Assembly (NCBI GenBank): GCA_020846365.1
Contig: JADLEA010000415.1
Span: 1 to 36,361 of the forward strand
DNA from: Bacteroidota bacterium
GTDB taxonomy: Bacteria; Bacteroidota; Ignavibacteria; UBA10030; UBA6906
Length of the DNA: 36,361 nucleotides
Direction: 5' to 3'
Every line of letters begins with the position of its first letter. Position 1 is the stretch's first letter. The notes beneath the pieces are model-generated. The model was given only the letters and a program-made list of their open reading frames with translations, did no database searches and was not told the DNA's origin. The position numbers and the translations under genes are program-made. Below are positions 17,768 to 27,319 of the stretch, piece by piece.

Positions 17768-20035
17768 ATGAAGAGCGGGTGGTATGTCTGTGCAGTTGTT
17801 CTCCTCGGTCCGATGTGCGCGTTGAGCGCGACCGGAACGTGGCGTAACTATACCTCCATGCAGGAGGTTCGATCCATCGTCCGCGACGGCAACGCCGTTT
17901 GGGCAGCAACCTCCGGCGGACTCTTCCGATGGACATCCTCTCCCGACCAGTATCTCCTCTTGACAAACGCCGAGGGGCTGCGAACGATCGACCTTACGGC
18001 CGTCAATATCGATCAACAGGGGAATGTCTGGTCAGGAAGCGCCAACGGCACCCTGCATGTGTACACACCGGCGACCGGTACCGTGAGATTGATTCTGGAT
18101 ATCGCGGCCTCGAATCAGACCAACAAACGCGTCAACGCGATCAGCATCGCGGGAGACACTTCCCTTTTCTGCACGGAATTCGGTCTGAGCCTTTTCCATA
18201 TCGGGCGCTTTGAATTCGGCGACACTTATTCCCGTTTCGGGAATATCCCCGCGGGGACACGCGTTGCCGTCACTTCCGCGCTTCTCCACGGCGGGTACGT
18301 GTGGGCATGTATTACCGACGGACAGTCCCTCCACCGGATCGCTTTCGCTTCGCTCTCCCAACCAAACCTTCTCCCTCCGGAAGCATGGACGCTTCAAACC
18401 GTCGGCGGACCCGGCACTGTACCGAAGGTGCTGGCAGTGTTCGCGGGAAAGTTATATGCCGGCACTTCCTCAGGGTTGTTTTTTGAGGAGGGCGGCTCGT
18501 GGTCCCAGGTTGCGTCGCTCAGCGGCAGGAATATCACCGCGCTCTCGACTTCGGCCACTCAGCTTCTCGTCACAACCATCGATAGAGCTGTGCTCTCCGT
18601 TACCGCCGGAGACGTCGTCACACCCCTTGGCTCCACCTTGCCGGAGGTCCCAACGGCACTCGCCATCAGCGAGAATGGCAATCCCGTCGTGGGAACCTCG
18701 ACCACGGGTTTGCTGGCATGGGATACCGCGTGGACTGTGCACGTGCCGAATGGACCAAACTCCAACCAGTTCCTGAACCTCCTCGTGGACGCCGACGGGA
18801 TACTCTGGTGCGCGTCCGGTGATGTCTCTGGTCGCGGCTTGTACCGGTATGACGGCACCACGTGGACATCGTTCACAACCGCAAACAGCCCGCTCCCGGC
18901 AAACGAGGTCTACCGGGTGTCCAGCGGGGCCGACGGTACCGTGTGGGCTTCCACCTATGGGCGTGGCGCTGTGGCCATCCCACGGGGAAGCGCACGCATC
19001 GATTCCCAGAATGTCTTCGGCAAGAATGTCGGCATGCCGGGTCTCGCTGCGGACCCCAACTATGTGGTCGTAAGCAATGTGGCCTCGGACAGCCGCGGAA
19101 ATGCATGGATGAGCGTGGTCCTGGCAGGCGACAGAAACGTGTTCTCGGTCCGGAGGTCCGACGGCAGCTGGAGACACTTCCCCGCTATCATCAATGGCAT
19201 CAAGATGGGCCAATTGATGGAACGGGTGGTGGACCGCTGTCTGGCCGTTGACGCCTTTGACAATGTCTGGGCCACCGTGCGCGACGCCGGGTACAGGGGG
19301 ATACTGTGCCTCGGCAATGGGGGATCGATCGACAGTACCGCCGCTTTCCACCTGGGTGCTTCCAACGGGCTTCCCAGCAGCGAGGTGAAGACGATCCTGG
19401 TGGACAGCGATAATGACATCTGGATAGGAACGGATCGCGGCATAGGCATCATTCTGGAACCGTCGAACCCGACGCGCACGGGAAGCATCGCCGCCTACAA
19501 ACCGCTGAACGGCCTCGTGATCAACACCATTGCCGTCGATCCTCTCAATCAGAAATGGGTCGGGACGACGGAGGGGGTGATTCTCCTGTCCCCCGACGGC
19601 ACGCAGACGCTCGCGTCCTATACGGTGGAAAGCACGGACGGAAGGCTCATGGACAACGATGTCAAGTCCATCAGCGTAGACGCGAAAACCGGCACCGTGT
19701 ATTTCGGCACCATGTCGGGTCTGGCAAGTCTGACCACGCCGGCTGCTGCGCCGCGGGCGTCGTTCGACGGTCTGAGCGTGTTTCCGAATCCGTTCCTGGT
19801 GCCATCCTCCGAACCGCTTACGGTCAGCGGCCTTGTGGCGGAATCACAACTGAAGATTCTCACCGTCGACGGCAAGGTCATACGCAACATTTCAACGCCG
19901 GGGGGATTGGTCGGAACATGGGACGGCAAGGATGCCGAAGGGGAATTTGTGGCCTCGGGTGTGTATCTCATCGTGGCATTTGCACAGGACGGCAGCGCGG
20001 TTGCCACCGGGAAAGTCGCACTCATCAAACGATAA
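17768..20035 (+). CDS. PorZ-like two-component-regulator-propeller protein with T9SS type A / FlgD-like C-terminal sorting domain
   Basis: Signal peptide then WRNYTSMQEVRSIVRDGNAVWAATSGGLFRW and many propeller blades (GNVWSGSANGTLHVY, DNDIWIGTDRGIGII); C-terminus LSVFPNPFLVPSSEPLTVSGLVAESQLKILTVDGKVIRNISTPGGLVGTWDGKDAEGEFVASGVYLIVAF. Confidence 0.85.
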   Translation: MKSGWYVCAVVLLGPMCALSATGTWRNYTSMQEVRSIVRDGNAVWAATSGGLFRWTSSPDQYLLLTNAEGLRTIDLTAVNIDQQGNVWSGSANGTLHVYTPATGTVRLILDIAASNQTNKRVNAISIAGDTSLFCTEFGLSLFHIGRFEFGDTYSRFGNIPAGTRVAVTSALLHGGYVWACITDGQSLHRIAFASLSQPNLLPPEAWTLQTVGGPGTVPKVLAVFAGKLYAGTSSGLFFEEGGSWSQVASLSGRNITALSTSATQLLVTTIDRAVLSVTAGDVVTPLGSTLPEVPTALAISENGNPVVGTSTTGLLAWDTAWTVHVPNGPNSNQFLNLLVDADGILWCASGDVSGRGLYRYDGTTWTSFTTANSPLPANEVYRVSSGADGTVWASTYGRGAVAIPRGSARIDSQNVFGKNVGMPGLAADPNYVVVSNVASDSRGNAWMSVVLAGDRNVFSVRRSDGSWRHFPAIINGIKMGQLMERVVDRCLAVDAFDNVWATVRDAGYRGILCLGNGGSIDSTAAFHLGASNGLPSSEVKTILVDSDNDIWIGTDRGIGIILEPSNPTRTGSIAAYKPLNGLVINTIAVDPLNQKWVGTTEGVILLSPDGTQTLASYTVESTDGRLMDNDVKSISVDAKTGTVYFGTMSGLASLTTPAAAPRASFDGLSVFPNPFLVPSSEPLTVSGLVAESQLKILTVDGKVIRNISTPGGLVGTWDGKDAEGEFVASGVYLIVAFAQDGSAVATGKVALIKR

Positions 20036-20103
20036 CGGCGTACCCGCACTACCGACGGGAGCACCGGCACGCAACTCACATACTGTAGAAGGAGGAGTCA
20101 ACA

Positions 20104-20370
20104 TTGGAGAATGACGGCTACAAAGATGAAATCTTCACGAAACGCGTGAGGGCAGGGAAACGGACATACTTCTTCGACGTGAAGTCGACGAAATCCGAGA
20201 AAGATTACTACATCACCATCACGGAAAGCAAACGCGTTGGAGATGACGAATACGAGAAGCACAAGATCTTTCTCTATAAAGAGGATTTTGAGAAGTTCAA
20301 AGAAGCTCTTGCAGAGACCGTCGAGCATGTGCAAACGCAGCTCCTGGAGCACGGCGTAGAAGTCCGCTGA
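20104..20370 (+). CDS. PUR-alpha-like nucleic-acid-binding protein (DUF3276 family)
   Basis: 88 aa, DEIFTKRVRAGKRTYFFDVKSTKSEKDYYITITESKR...HKIFLYKEDFEKFKEALAE; TTG start after a strong SD (aggaggagtcaaca). Confidence 0.82.
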   Translation: MENDGYKDEIFTKRVRAGKRTYFFDVKSTKSEKDYYITITESKRVGDDEYEKHKIFLYKEDFEKFKEALAETVEHVQTQLLEHGVEVR

Positions 20371-20399
20371 TTTCATCGAACTCCCCAACTTTCTCGCGA

Positions 20400-20429
20400 C
20401 CCCCCGGGGCGGCCACGGGCCCCGGGGGG
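20400..20429. terminator. Very GC-rich hairpin after the PUR gene (possible terminator without U tract)
   Basis: CCCCCGGGGC-ggccacgg-GCCCCGGGGG, 10-bp perfect stem (20401-20410/20419-20428) plus a closing C:G pair. Confidence 0.45.
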
Positions 20430-20475
20430 CCGTGAGCCACATCGAGATCCCACTCTCCGTCTACCGCCCGGATTC

Positions 20476-20504
20476 TTGACTCTCAGGGAACTTCTCGGTA
20501 TATT
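20476..20504 (+). promoter_or_regulatory. sigma70-like promoter for the yceD-rpmF-plsX-fab operon: TTGACT-N17-TATATT
   Basis: TTGACT ctcagggaacttctcgg TATATT; same -35 and -10 hexamers and spacing as the Crp/Fnr promoter. Confidence 0.7.
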
Positions 20505-20571
20505 GGTACACTTTTTCGGTCGTTTGAAGAATGGGGCCATGGAGCCCCATTTGAGCGTCTGGCAGGAAACG

Positions 20572-21075
20572 ATGAGAATTCAGATTGGAAGTCTCTCGGA
20601 GGGTACGCACCAGTATCACTTCGAGGCAGACGCCGCGGACATCAGTTTGGGGGAAGAGTTTCGCAAGCCCGTTGCCGTTGATGCAACGCTGGATAAAACG
20701 GGGAAACAACTCTTCCTGCGTGTGCAAGTGCGGACGACGGGTGTGTTTTCATGCGACAGGTGTACAGTGCCGTTTGAGCTGGCGCTGACGCCGGAGTATC
20801 GCATGCACTATGTGACGGATGAGACCGACGCCGAGAGTCTGGATCCCTCGGAGGTGCAAGTCGTCCCTGCCGGTCTCCCGATCATAGACCTCTCTGACGA
20901 CGTCCGACAGACGGTTCTCCTTGCAGTTCCGCTGAAGCTCCTCTGCCGTCGAGATTGCCGGGGGCTCTGCCCGCGGTGCGGAAAGGACCTGAATACGGGG
21001 CCCTGCAGTTGCCCTGTGGAAGAGGGGGACGGGCGCTGGGATCAGTTGCGCGCCCTCAGGCCGGGAGAGAACTGA
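20572..21075 (+). CDS. yceD: YceD/DUF177 family protein
   Basis: CDRCTVPFELALTPEYRMHYV...QTVLLAVPLKLLCRRDCRGLCPRCGKDLNTGPCSC; directly upstream of rpmF as in many bacteria. Start ATG 20572 preferred (SD aggaa); the track start overlaps the promoter. Confidence 0.88.
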   Translation: MRIQIGSLSEGTHQYHFEADAADISLGEEFRKPVAVDATLDKTGKQLFLRVQVRTTGVFSCDRCTVPFELALTPEYRMHYVTDETDAESLDPSEVQVVPAGLPIIDLSDDVRQTVLLAVPLKLLCRRDCRGLCPRCGKDLNTGPCSCPVEEGDGRWDQLRALRPGEN

Positions 21076-21107
21076 GCAAACGGTTGTAAACAACAGGAGT
21101 ATGGACC

Positions 21108-21290
21108 ATGCCGAATCCGAAGCGACGCCATTCCAAGACCCGTGGCCGGAAGCGCCGGACCCACTACAAGGCCACAGCACCCGCCATTTCGGAATGCCCG
21201 AACTGCCACACGCAGAAACTTCCCCATCGGGCCTGCCCAAACTGCGGTTACTACAACGGCCGTTCGATCATCATACCGAAGTCCTCCTGA
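21108..21290 (+). CDS. rpmF: 50S ribosomal protein L32
   Basis: MPNPKRRHSKTRGRKRRTHYKATAPAISECPNCHTQKLPHRACPNCGYYNGRSI. Confidence 0.97.
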   Translation: MPNPKRRHSKTRGRKRRTHYKATAPAISECPNCHTQKLPHRACPNCGYYNGRSIIIPKSS

Positions 21291-21323
21291 TCCGGTTATC
21301 CGAAGAGACTCCATTATACGGTA

Positions 21324-22376
21324 GTGTGCTCTTTGACCTCCCAGGCTAAGCACATAACAATTGCTGTGGATGCGATGGGTGGGGATTATGCGCCGGCGAA
21401 TGTCGTCAGCGGCGCATGCCAAGCGCTCCATGAAGCGGGGGGACGCTTTCGCGTGGTGCTTTTCGGCCCCGAGGATACGCTCCGCGCCACGATCCGGGAC
21501 CAGGGAGCCCTCCCCGATGGCCACGTCCCGTCTCCCGACCAGTATTCCATCGTCCACGCCCCGGAGGTCATCGATATGCATGACCCCGCAACGGCTGCCC
21601 TCAAGACGAAGCGCAAATCCTCCATCAGCGTCGGTCTCCACCAACACCGGGACGGCCTGGTGGATGCCTTCGTGAGCGCCGGCAACACAGGGGCCGTGCT
21701 CTCGGCTGCAACACTGATCCTCGGCCGGCTTCGCGGCATCGGGCGTCCGACCATCGGCGCCCTCGTCCCGACGCCCAAAGCTCCCTGTCTTCTCGTTGAC
21801 GCGGGGGCCAACGTGGACTGTCGTCCGCAGCACCTGCTGGAATTCGCCATCATGGGATCGATCTACGTCGGGGCTATGCGCAATATCGCCAACCCGAAAG
21901 TGGGGCTCCTGAGTATCGGCGAGGAGGATTCCAAAGGCAATGAAGCCAGCCTGGCAGCCCTGAAGCTCCTCCGCAAGAGCGGACTGAACTTTGCCGGGAA
22001 CGTGGAGGGAAGAGACATCATGAGCGGAGAGCTTGACGTCGTGGTGTGCGACGGCTTCGTCGGAAACATTCTTCTGAAATTCGGAGAGAGTATTCCGCAC
22101 TTTTTCAAAGCGAAATTCCAGACCTTTGCCCGGTCCAGCCCCCTGAGCTCCGCCATTGCCCTGGTTGCCAAAAACGGCCTGCGCCGCGTGATGAAGGAGA
22201 TGGACTACCAGGAACACGGCGGCGTGCCCCTGCTGGGCGTGAACGGCGTCGTGATTATCGGCCACGGGAAGTCGTCACCCAAAGCCATCAAGAACATGAT
22301 CTTTAGAGCCGAAGAAACGATTCACAAAGCGGTAAATCGAAATATACAGGAAATGCTGACGCAGACCGATGCCTAA
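21324..22376 (+). CDS. plsX: Phosphate acyltransferase PlsX
   Basis: [21 protein letters not shown]...[33 protein letters not shown]...[27 protein letters not shown] start. Confidence 0.95.
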   Translation: MCSLTSQAKHITIAVDAMGGDYAPANVVSGACQALHEAGGRFRVVLFGPEDTLRATIRDQGALPDGHVPSPDQYSIVHAPEVIDMHDPATAALKTKRKSSISVGLHQHRDGLVDAFVSAGNTGAVLSAATLILGRLRGIGRPTIGALVPTPKAPCLLVDAGANVDCRPQHLLEFAIMGSIYVGAMRNIANPKVGLLSIGEEDSKGNEASLAALKLLRKSGLNFAGNVEGRDIMSGELDVVVCDGFVGNILLKFGESIPHFFKAKFQTFARSSPLSSAIALVAKNGLRRVMKEMDYQEHGGVPLLGVNGVVIIGHGKSSPKAIKNMIFRAEETIHKAVNRNIQEMLTQTDA

Positions 22377-23373
22377 ACGCAGAGCAACAATCACCGCGGT
22401 CGGGCACTATGTCCCCGAGAAGATCCTGAGCAACCGTGACCTCGAAACGATGGTCAACACCACCGACGAGTGGATTCGCACGCGAACCGGAATCGAGGAA
22501 CGCCGCATCCTGGAACAGGGTGCGAGCTCAGACATGGGTGCAATGGCCCTGAAGAACATGTTGCAGAACCGGGGGATAACCGCCGACGCAATCGACCTCA
22601 TCATTGTCGCGACGGTGACGCCCGACATGTTCTTCCCCTCGACTGCCTGCCTGGTGCAGGAAAAAGTCCATGCAAAGAATGCCTGGGGTTTCGACCTCTC
22701 CGCCGCGTGCTCGGGCTTTCTGTTTGCGCTCATGACCGGCGCGCAGTTCATCGAGACCGGGGCCCATAAGCGGGTGGTCGTTGTAGGGACCGACAAGATG
22801 AGCGCGATCACCGATTACACCGACCGCAACAACTGCATCCTGTTCGGCGATGCGGCCGCAGCCGTCCTGCTGGAACCCGTGGAAGATGACTCCGGCGGCA
22901 TCCTGGATCACATCCTCCGCTGCGATGGCGCGGGCGAACGGTATCTGCATATGCGCGGAGGCGGGAGCTTGCATCCACCCACTCACGAGACCGTCGACAA
23001 ACGGATGCACTATCTGTATCAGGACGGGAAAGCTGTGTTCAAGGTGGCCGTTGTCGGCATGGCCGATGTCTCCGCCGAGATCGTCCAGCGCAACTCCCTG
23101 ACCGGCAAGGATATCGACTGGCTGGTCCCTCACCAGGCGAACCTGCGTATCATCGATGCCACGGCGGAGCGCATGGGGATCGAGAAAAGCAAGGTCATGA
23201 TCAACATCAATCGTTACGGCAATACAACGGCTGCGACCATCCCCCTCTGCCTCTCCGAATGGTGGCACGCCGGCAAGCTCCGCAAGGGACAAACACTTGT
23301 TCTCGCGGCCTTTGGCGCGGGCTACACATGGGGTTCGGTCCTCCTACGCTGGACCGCCGAGAACGCGGCCTGA
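22369..23373 (+). CDS. fabH: 3-oxoacyl-[acyl-carrier-protein] synthase III
   Basis: [40 protein letters not shown]...[13 protein letters not shown]...[43 protein letters not shown]. Confidence 0.96.
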   Translation: MPKRRATITAVGHYVPEKILSNRDLETMVNTTDEWIRTRTGIEERRILEQGASSDMGAMALKNMLQNRGITADAIDLIIVATVTPDMFFPSTACLVQEKVHAKNAWGFDLSAACSGFLFALMTGAQFIETGAHKRVVVVGTDKMSAITDYTDRNNCILFGDAAAAVLLEPVEDDSGGILDHILRCDGAGERYLHMRGGGSLHPPTHETVDKRMHYLYQDGKAVFKVAVVGMADVSAEIVQRNSLTGKDIDWLVPHQANLRIIDATAERMGIEKSKVMININRYGNTTAATIPLCLSEWWHAGKLRKGQTLVLAAFGAGYTWGSVLLRWTAENAA

Positions 23374-23388
23374 CTCCGGAACCACAGC

Positions 23389-24312
23389 ATGTCCACGATC
23401 GCATTCATCTTCCCGGGTCAGGGCTCGCAATACGTCGGTATGGCTCGGGATTTCTCTGCGCAGGATCCTCCGTCCGGTGCGTTCATCGCGGAAGCGGATC
23501 GAATCCTCGGCGTACCGTTGAGCGGCATTTGCTTTGACGGCCCGGAAGACACGCTCAGGCAGACCAGCAACACGCAGCCGGCGATATTCCTGCACAGCAT
23601 GGTTGCCTTCCGGGCGATCAGCCAGCTTGTCCCTGCCATGGTCGCGGGCCATTCGCTTGGAGAATATTCTGCGCTCGTCGCGGCAGGAGCACTGAGTTTT
23701 GAAGACGGTCTCCGGCTCGTGCGTCTCCGGGGCAGTCTTATGCAACAGGCAGGCGAAACACACAAAGGCACCATGGCGGCTATCGTGGGACTTTCCCCCG
23801 AGCTGACGGAGGAGGTCTGCCGCGAGGCAAGCTCCGCCGGCATCGTACAGCCTGCAAATTTCAATTCGCCCGGCCAGATCGTCATTTCCGGTTCGTTGGA
23901 AGGCGTACACAAAGCAATGGAGCTGGCGCGAGCCCGGGGGGCCAAAATGGCGAAAGAACTTGTGGTCAGCGGTGCATTCCATTCGCCCCTCATGCAGAGC
24001 GCAAAAGAGGGCTTGAAAGATGCACTGGACCGCACGACGATTCGCGACGCACGCATCCCCGTGTATGCGAACGTCACCGCCGAACCCGTGCGCAAGGCGT
24101 CGGAGATCCGGGACCTCCTGTACCGGCAGCTGACAAGCCCTGTGCGCTGGGAACAAACCGTCAGGAACATGGTTCGTGACGGCGCCGGCTCCTTCTATGA
24201 AATCGGACCCGGAAAGGTGCTGCAAGGTCTTGTAAAACGGATTGTCCCCAACGTGCAGACAAGCGGATTCGATAAGTGGGCGGATATTCACACTGCGCAG
24301 AGCGAAGCATGA
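23389..24312 (+). CDS. fabD: Malonyl CoA-acyl carrier protein transacylase
   Basis: IAFIFPGQGSQYVGM...VAGHSLGEYSALVAAGALSFEDGLRLVRLRGSLMQQA...VSGAFHSPLMQSA. Confidence 0.96.
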   Translation: MSTIAFIFPGQGSQYVGMARDFSAQDPPSGAFIAEADRILGVPLSGICFDGPEDTLRQTSNTQPAIFLHSMVAFRAISQLVPAMVAGHSLGEYSALVAAGALSFEDGLRLVRLRGSLMQQAGETHKGTMAAIVGLSPELTEEVCREASSAGIVQPANFNSPGQIVISGSLEGVHKAMELARARGAKMAKELVVSGAFHSPLMQSAKEGLKDALDRTTIRDARIPVYANVTAEPVRKASEIRDLLYRQLTSPVRWEQTVRNMVRDGAGSFYEIGPGKVLQGLVKRIVPNVQTSGFDKWADIHTAQSEA

Positions 24313-24917
24313 CAGCCGGGCACGTGGTGCAAATCGGAGCGCTCAAGTACGCGCGAGAACTCTTTGAAAAGGGGTATCCGGCAGGCCAGAGTCCGTGCAC
24401 CTGCGCCTCGAAATGCTGCCAGTGGGGCGTGTACGTCGATGTTAGGGAAAAAGAGAGGATACTGGAACACCGGCGCGCCATCGCCGACCAGATGGATGAG
24501 ACACAGACGCGGAATGAGAAGGAATGGTTCGAAAACGACGAACACGATGATCCGGACTTTCCTTCGGGACGGTGTGTCGGTACGCACGTACATCACGACA
24601 AGTGTGTGTTCCTGGACAAAGTGGGACGGTGCGCCATTCAGCTTGCTGCGGTCGCCGCAGGATTGGACCGCTGGGCCTGGAAACCGATGTATTGCGTCCT
24701 GTTCCCGATAGAGATCTCCGACGGCATCGTCAGCTTTGACCCCATGCTCCAGGGAGACGAAAGCTGCTGCTCCATCAGGTCCGGGTATGATACGCCCCTT
24801 TTCCGGGCCTGCAGCGCCGAGCTCATACACCTGATCGGCCAGGAAGGATATGACAAACTGGAAGAGTTCTACCGGGGTCTTGAAAAAGAAGTTGGTTCTG
24901 GTAATATTGCGGTTTAA
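24309..24917 (+). CDS. Cysteine-rich protein, YkgJ/DUF3109-like putative metal/Fe-S-binding protein
   Basis: CTCASKCCQWGVYVDVREKERIL...GRCVGTHVHHDKCVFLDKVGRCAIQLAA...KPMYCVLFPIEISDG...ESCCSIRSGYDTPLFRACSAELIHLIG; ATGA overlap with fabD. Confidence 0.65.
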   Translation: MTAGHVVQIGALKYARELFEKGYPAGQSPCTCASKCCQWGVYVDVREKERILEHRRAIADQMDETQTRNEKEWFENDEHDDPDFPSGRCVGTHVHHDKCVFLDKVGRCAIQLAAVAAGLDRWAWKPMYCVLFPIEISDGIVSFDPMLQGDESCCSIRSGYDTPLFRACSAELIHLIGQEGYDKLEEFYRGLEKEVGSGNIAV

Positions 24918-24952
24918 CCTTTACGGTTCGACAACACGCAAACTGGAGGAGA

Positions 24953-25699
24953 ATGGATCAGCTTCGGGATCAGGTTGCCATCATCACCGGCGGAGGCCGC
25001 GGCATTGGGCGTGCGATTGCCAGGGCGTTTGCGGAAGAGGGCGCTCACGTGGCAATCTTCGACAGGGCATTCCCCGATGATTTTCCGGCATTCGTCGAAT
25101 CACTGAAAGCCCTGGGAAGGAATGTCGTAGCGAAGGCGGTGGACATCACCAACACCCCGGCCACCGAGACGGCTTGCGACGAGGTGGTCAAAGAGCTGGG
25201 CAGGATCGATATCCTGGTCAACAACGCCGGGATCACGCGTGACAAGCTCATGATTCGCATGTCGGATGACGAGTGGGACGCGGTGTTGACGGTGAACCTG
25301 AAGGGCGCCTTCATCACCACGCGCGCCGCAAGCAGGATCATGATGCGCCAGCGCAAAGGCAAGATCGTCAATGTCAGCTCGGTCGTCGGCCTCATGGGCA
25401 ATGTCGGACAGAGCAACTACGCGGCATCCAAGGCAGGTCTTATCGGTCTGACAAAATCCGCGGCCAAGGAACTCGCCGCCCGGAATATTTGCGTAAATGC
25501 CATTGCTCCGGGATTCGTGGAGACGGAAATGACGGCGGTCCTGAGCGAAGACCAGCGTGCGGCGTTTTTGAACGTCATCCCCCTGCGGCGGGGATGCAAA
25601 CCGGAAGAAGTCGCCGGCGTGGTCGTGTTTCTGGCTTCCCCCCGGGCCGACTACATCACGGGGCAGGTCGTGGCAATAGACGGCGGGATGACGATGTAG
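24953..25699 (+). CDS. fabG: 3-oxoacyl-[acyl-carrier-protein] reductase
   Basis: AIITGGGRGIGRAIARAFAEEGAHVAIFD...LVNNAGITRDKLMIRMSDDEWDAVLTVNLKGAF...SNYAASKAGLIGLTKSAAKELAARNICVNAIAPGFVETEMT. Confidence 0.95.
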   Translation: MDQLRDQVAIITGGGRGIGRAIARAFAEEGAHVAIFDRAFPDDFPAFVESLKALGRNVVAKAVDITNTPATETACDEVVKELGRIDILVNNAGITRDKLMIRMSDDEWDAVLTVNLKGAFITTRAASRIMMRQRKGKIVNVSSVVGLMGNVGQSNYAASKAGLIGLTKSAAKELAARNICVNAIAPGFVETEMTAVLSEDQRAAFLNVIPLRRGCKPEEVAGVVVFLASPRADYITGQVVAIDGGMTM

Positions 25700-25762
25700 T
25701 CGCCCGCCCAGGGATAGCATTGTAGATCATTTTCATTCCACCATCATACAGGAGGTTGCACC

Positions 25763-25999
25763 ATGGCAGACATTGCTGCTAAAGTGAAAGAGATTATCGT
25801 CAACAAGCTCGGCGTCGATGACGGGCAGGTCACTCCCGAAGCATCCTTTACGAACGATCTGGGCGCCGATTCTCTGGACACGGTCGAGCTCGTCATGGAA
25901 TTCGAGAAGGCTTTCAACCTCCAGATTCCCGACGAAGACGCCGAGAAGATTTCCACGGTCGGGGATGCCATCAAATACATCCAGGGCAAATCTGCCTGA
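25763..25999 (+). CDS. acpP: Acyl carrier protein
   Basis: 78 aa; [45 protein letters not shown]. Confidence 0.98.
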   Translation: MADIAAKVKEIIVNKLGVDDGQVTPEASFTNDLGADSLDTVELVMEFEKAFNLQIPDEDAEKISTVGDAIKYIQGKSA

Positions 26000-26061
26000 T
26001 CGGCCTGTACCACCAATGGCGGCCGGGATGTGATGAACCGCGATGACACGAGAGAGCGAGT

Positions 26062-27312
26062 ATGAACCATAAGCGCAGAGTGGTAGTCACCGGTATGGGT
26101 GTGTTAACGCCCATCGGGCTCAATGTCGAGGATTTCTGGAATGCGATGATGCGCGGCACGAGCGGTGCCGCGCCAATCACGTATTTCGACACCGCCGCAT
26201 ACGGCACCCGCTTCGGCTGCGAACTGAAGGGGTTCAAGGCGACGGACTTCCTTGACCGCAAGGCCTCGCAACGGATGGATCCATTCTCCCAGTATGCGTT
26301 GATCTCTTCGGACATGGCGGTTCGCGATGCGGGTCTCTCGGCAAAGGATACCGACCCCGACCGCATTGGTGTGATCTTCGGTTCGGGCATCGGGGGCATG
26401 ATCACGTACGACGCACAGTTCACCAACTACATGCAGGGCGGTCCGCGGCGCATCAGTCCGTTTTTCATCCCGATGCTCATCCCCGATATTGCGGCAGGGA
26501 ACATCTCCATCAAGCACGGCTTCAAGGGCCCGAACTACGCCACCGTGTCGGCGTGTGCGACGGCCTCCCACGCTATCGGGGATGCCTACCGCATCGTGCA
26601 GTACGGCGATGCCGACGCCATGGTGTGCGGCGGATCCGAAGCGCCGATCACGCCCATGGGACTGGGCGGGTTCGACAACATGCGGGCCCTGTCCGCGCGG
26701 AACGACGCCCCGGAAAAAGCCAGCCGTCCGTTTGACCTCCATCGCGACGGCTTTGTCATCGGCGAGGGCGGAGGGGCGATCATCCTGGAAGAACTCGAGT
26801 TTGCCCTCAAACGGGGTGCCCGCATCTACTGCGAGATGTCCGGCATCGGGTTTACCGCCGACGCCCATCATATCACTGCGCCTCCGGAAGGCGGCGAGGG
26901 GGCCGTACGTTCTATGCGCCGCGCTCTCAAGGACGCAGGCATCACACCGGACATGGTCGACTATGTCAATGCTCACGGGACGTCCACGCCGCTCAATGAC
27001 GCGAGCGAGACGGGCGCCATCAAGACGGCGTTCGGAGAGCATGCCCGCATCATGAGCATCAGCTCGACGAAATCCATGACCGGCCATCTCCTCGGCGCGG
27101 CCGGAGCAGTCGAGGCGGTCGCCAGCATCCTCGCGGTGAAGAACGGCATTATTCCGCCCACCATCAACTATGAGGTCCCGGATCCGGCGTGCGATCTCAA
27201 CTATACGCCCAATACGCCGGTGAAACGGGATATCCGCTACGCCATGAGCAACACCTTTGGCTTCGGCGGGCACAACGCAACGCTGTTATTCAAGAAATAT
27301 TCAACGGACTGA
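26062..27312 (+). CDS. fabF: 3-oxoacyl-[acyl-carrier-protein] synthase II
   Basis: [36 protein letters not shown]...[35 protein letters not shown]...[15 protein letters not shown]...[20 protein letters not shown]...[14 protein letters not shown]. Confidence 0.97.
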   Translation: MNHKRRVVVTGMGVLTPIGLNVEDFWNAMMRGTSGAAPITYFDTAAYGTRFGCELKGFKATDFLDRKASQRMDPFSQYALISSDMAVRDAGLSAKDTDPDRIGVIFGSGIGGMITYDAQFTNYMQGGPRRISPFFIPMLIPDIAAGNISIKHGFKGPNYATVSACATASHAIGDAYRIVQYGDADAMVCGGSEAPITPMGLGGFDNMRALSARNDAPEKASRPFDLHRDGFVIGEGGGAIILEELEFALKRGARIYCEMSGIGFTADAHHITAPPEGGEGAVRSMRRALKDAGITPDMVDYVNAHGTSTPLNDASETGAIKTAFGEHARIMSISSTKSMTGHLLGAAGAVEAVASILAVKNGIIPPTINYEVPDPACDLNYTPNTPVKRDIRYAMSNTFGFGGHNATLLFKKYSTD

Positions 27313-27319
27313 CCACGGC

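Noticed and set aside
21083-21094. GTTGT-AA-ACAAC palindrome upstream of rpmF
   Set aside because: Short, overlaps the SD region inside an operon; not distinguishable from chance.
21042-22265. 407-aa minus-strand ORF
   Set aside because: Antisense shadow of plsX and rpmF.
26104-27273. 389-aa minus-strand ORF
   Set aside because: Antisense shadow of fabF.
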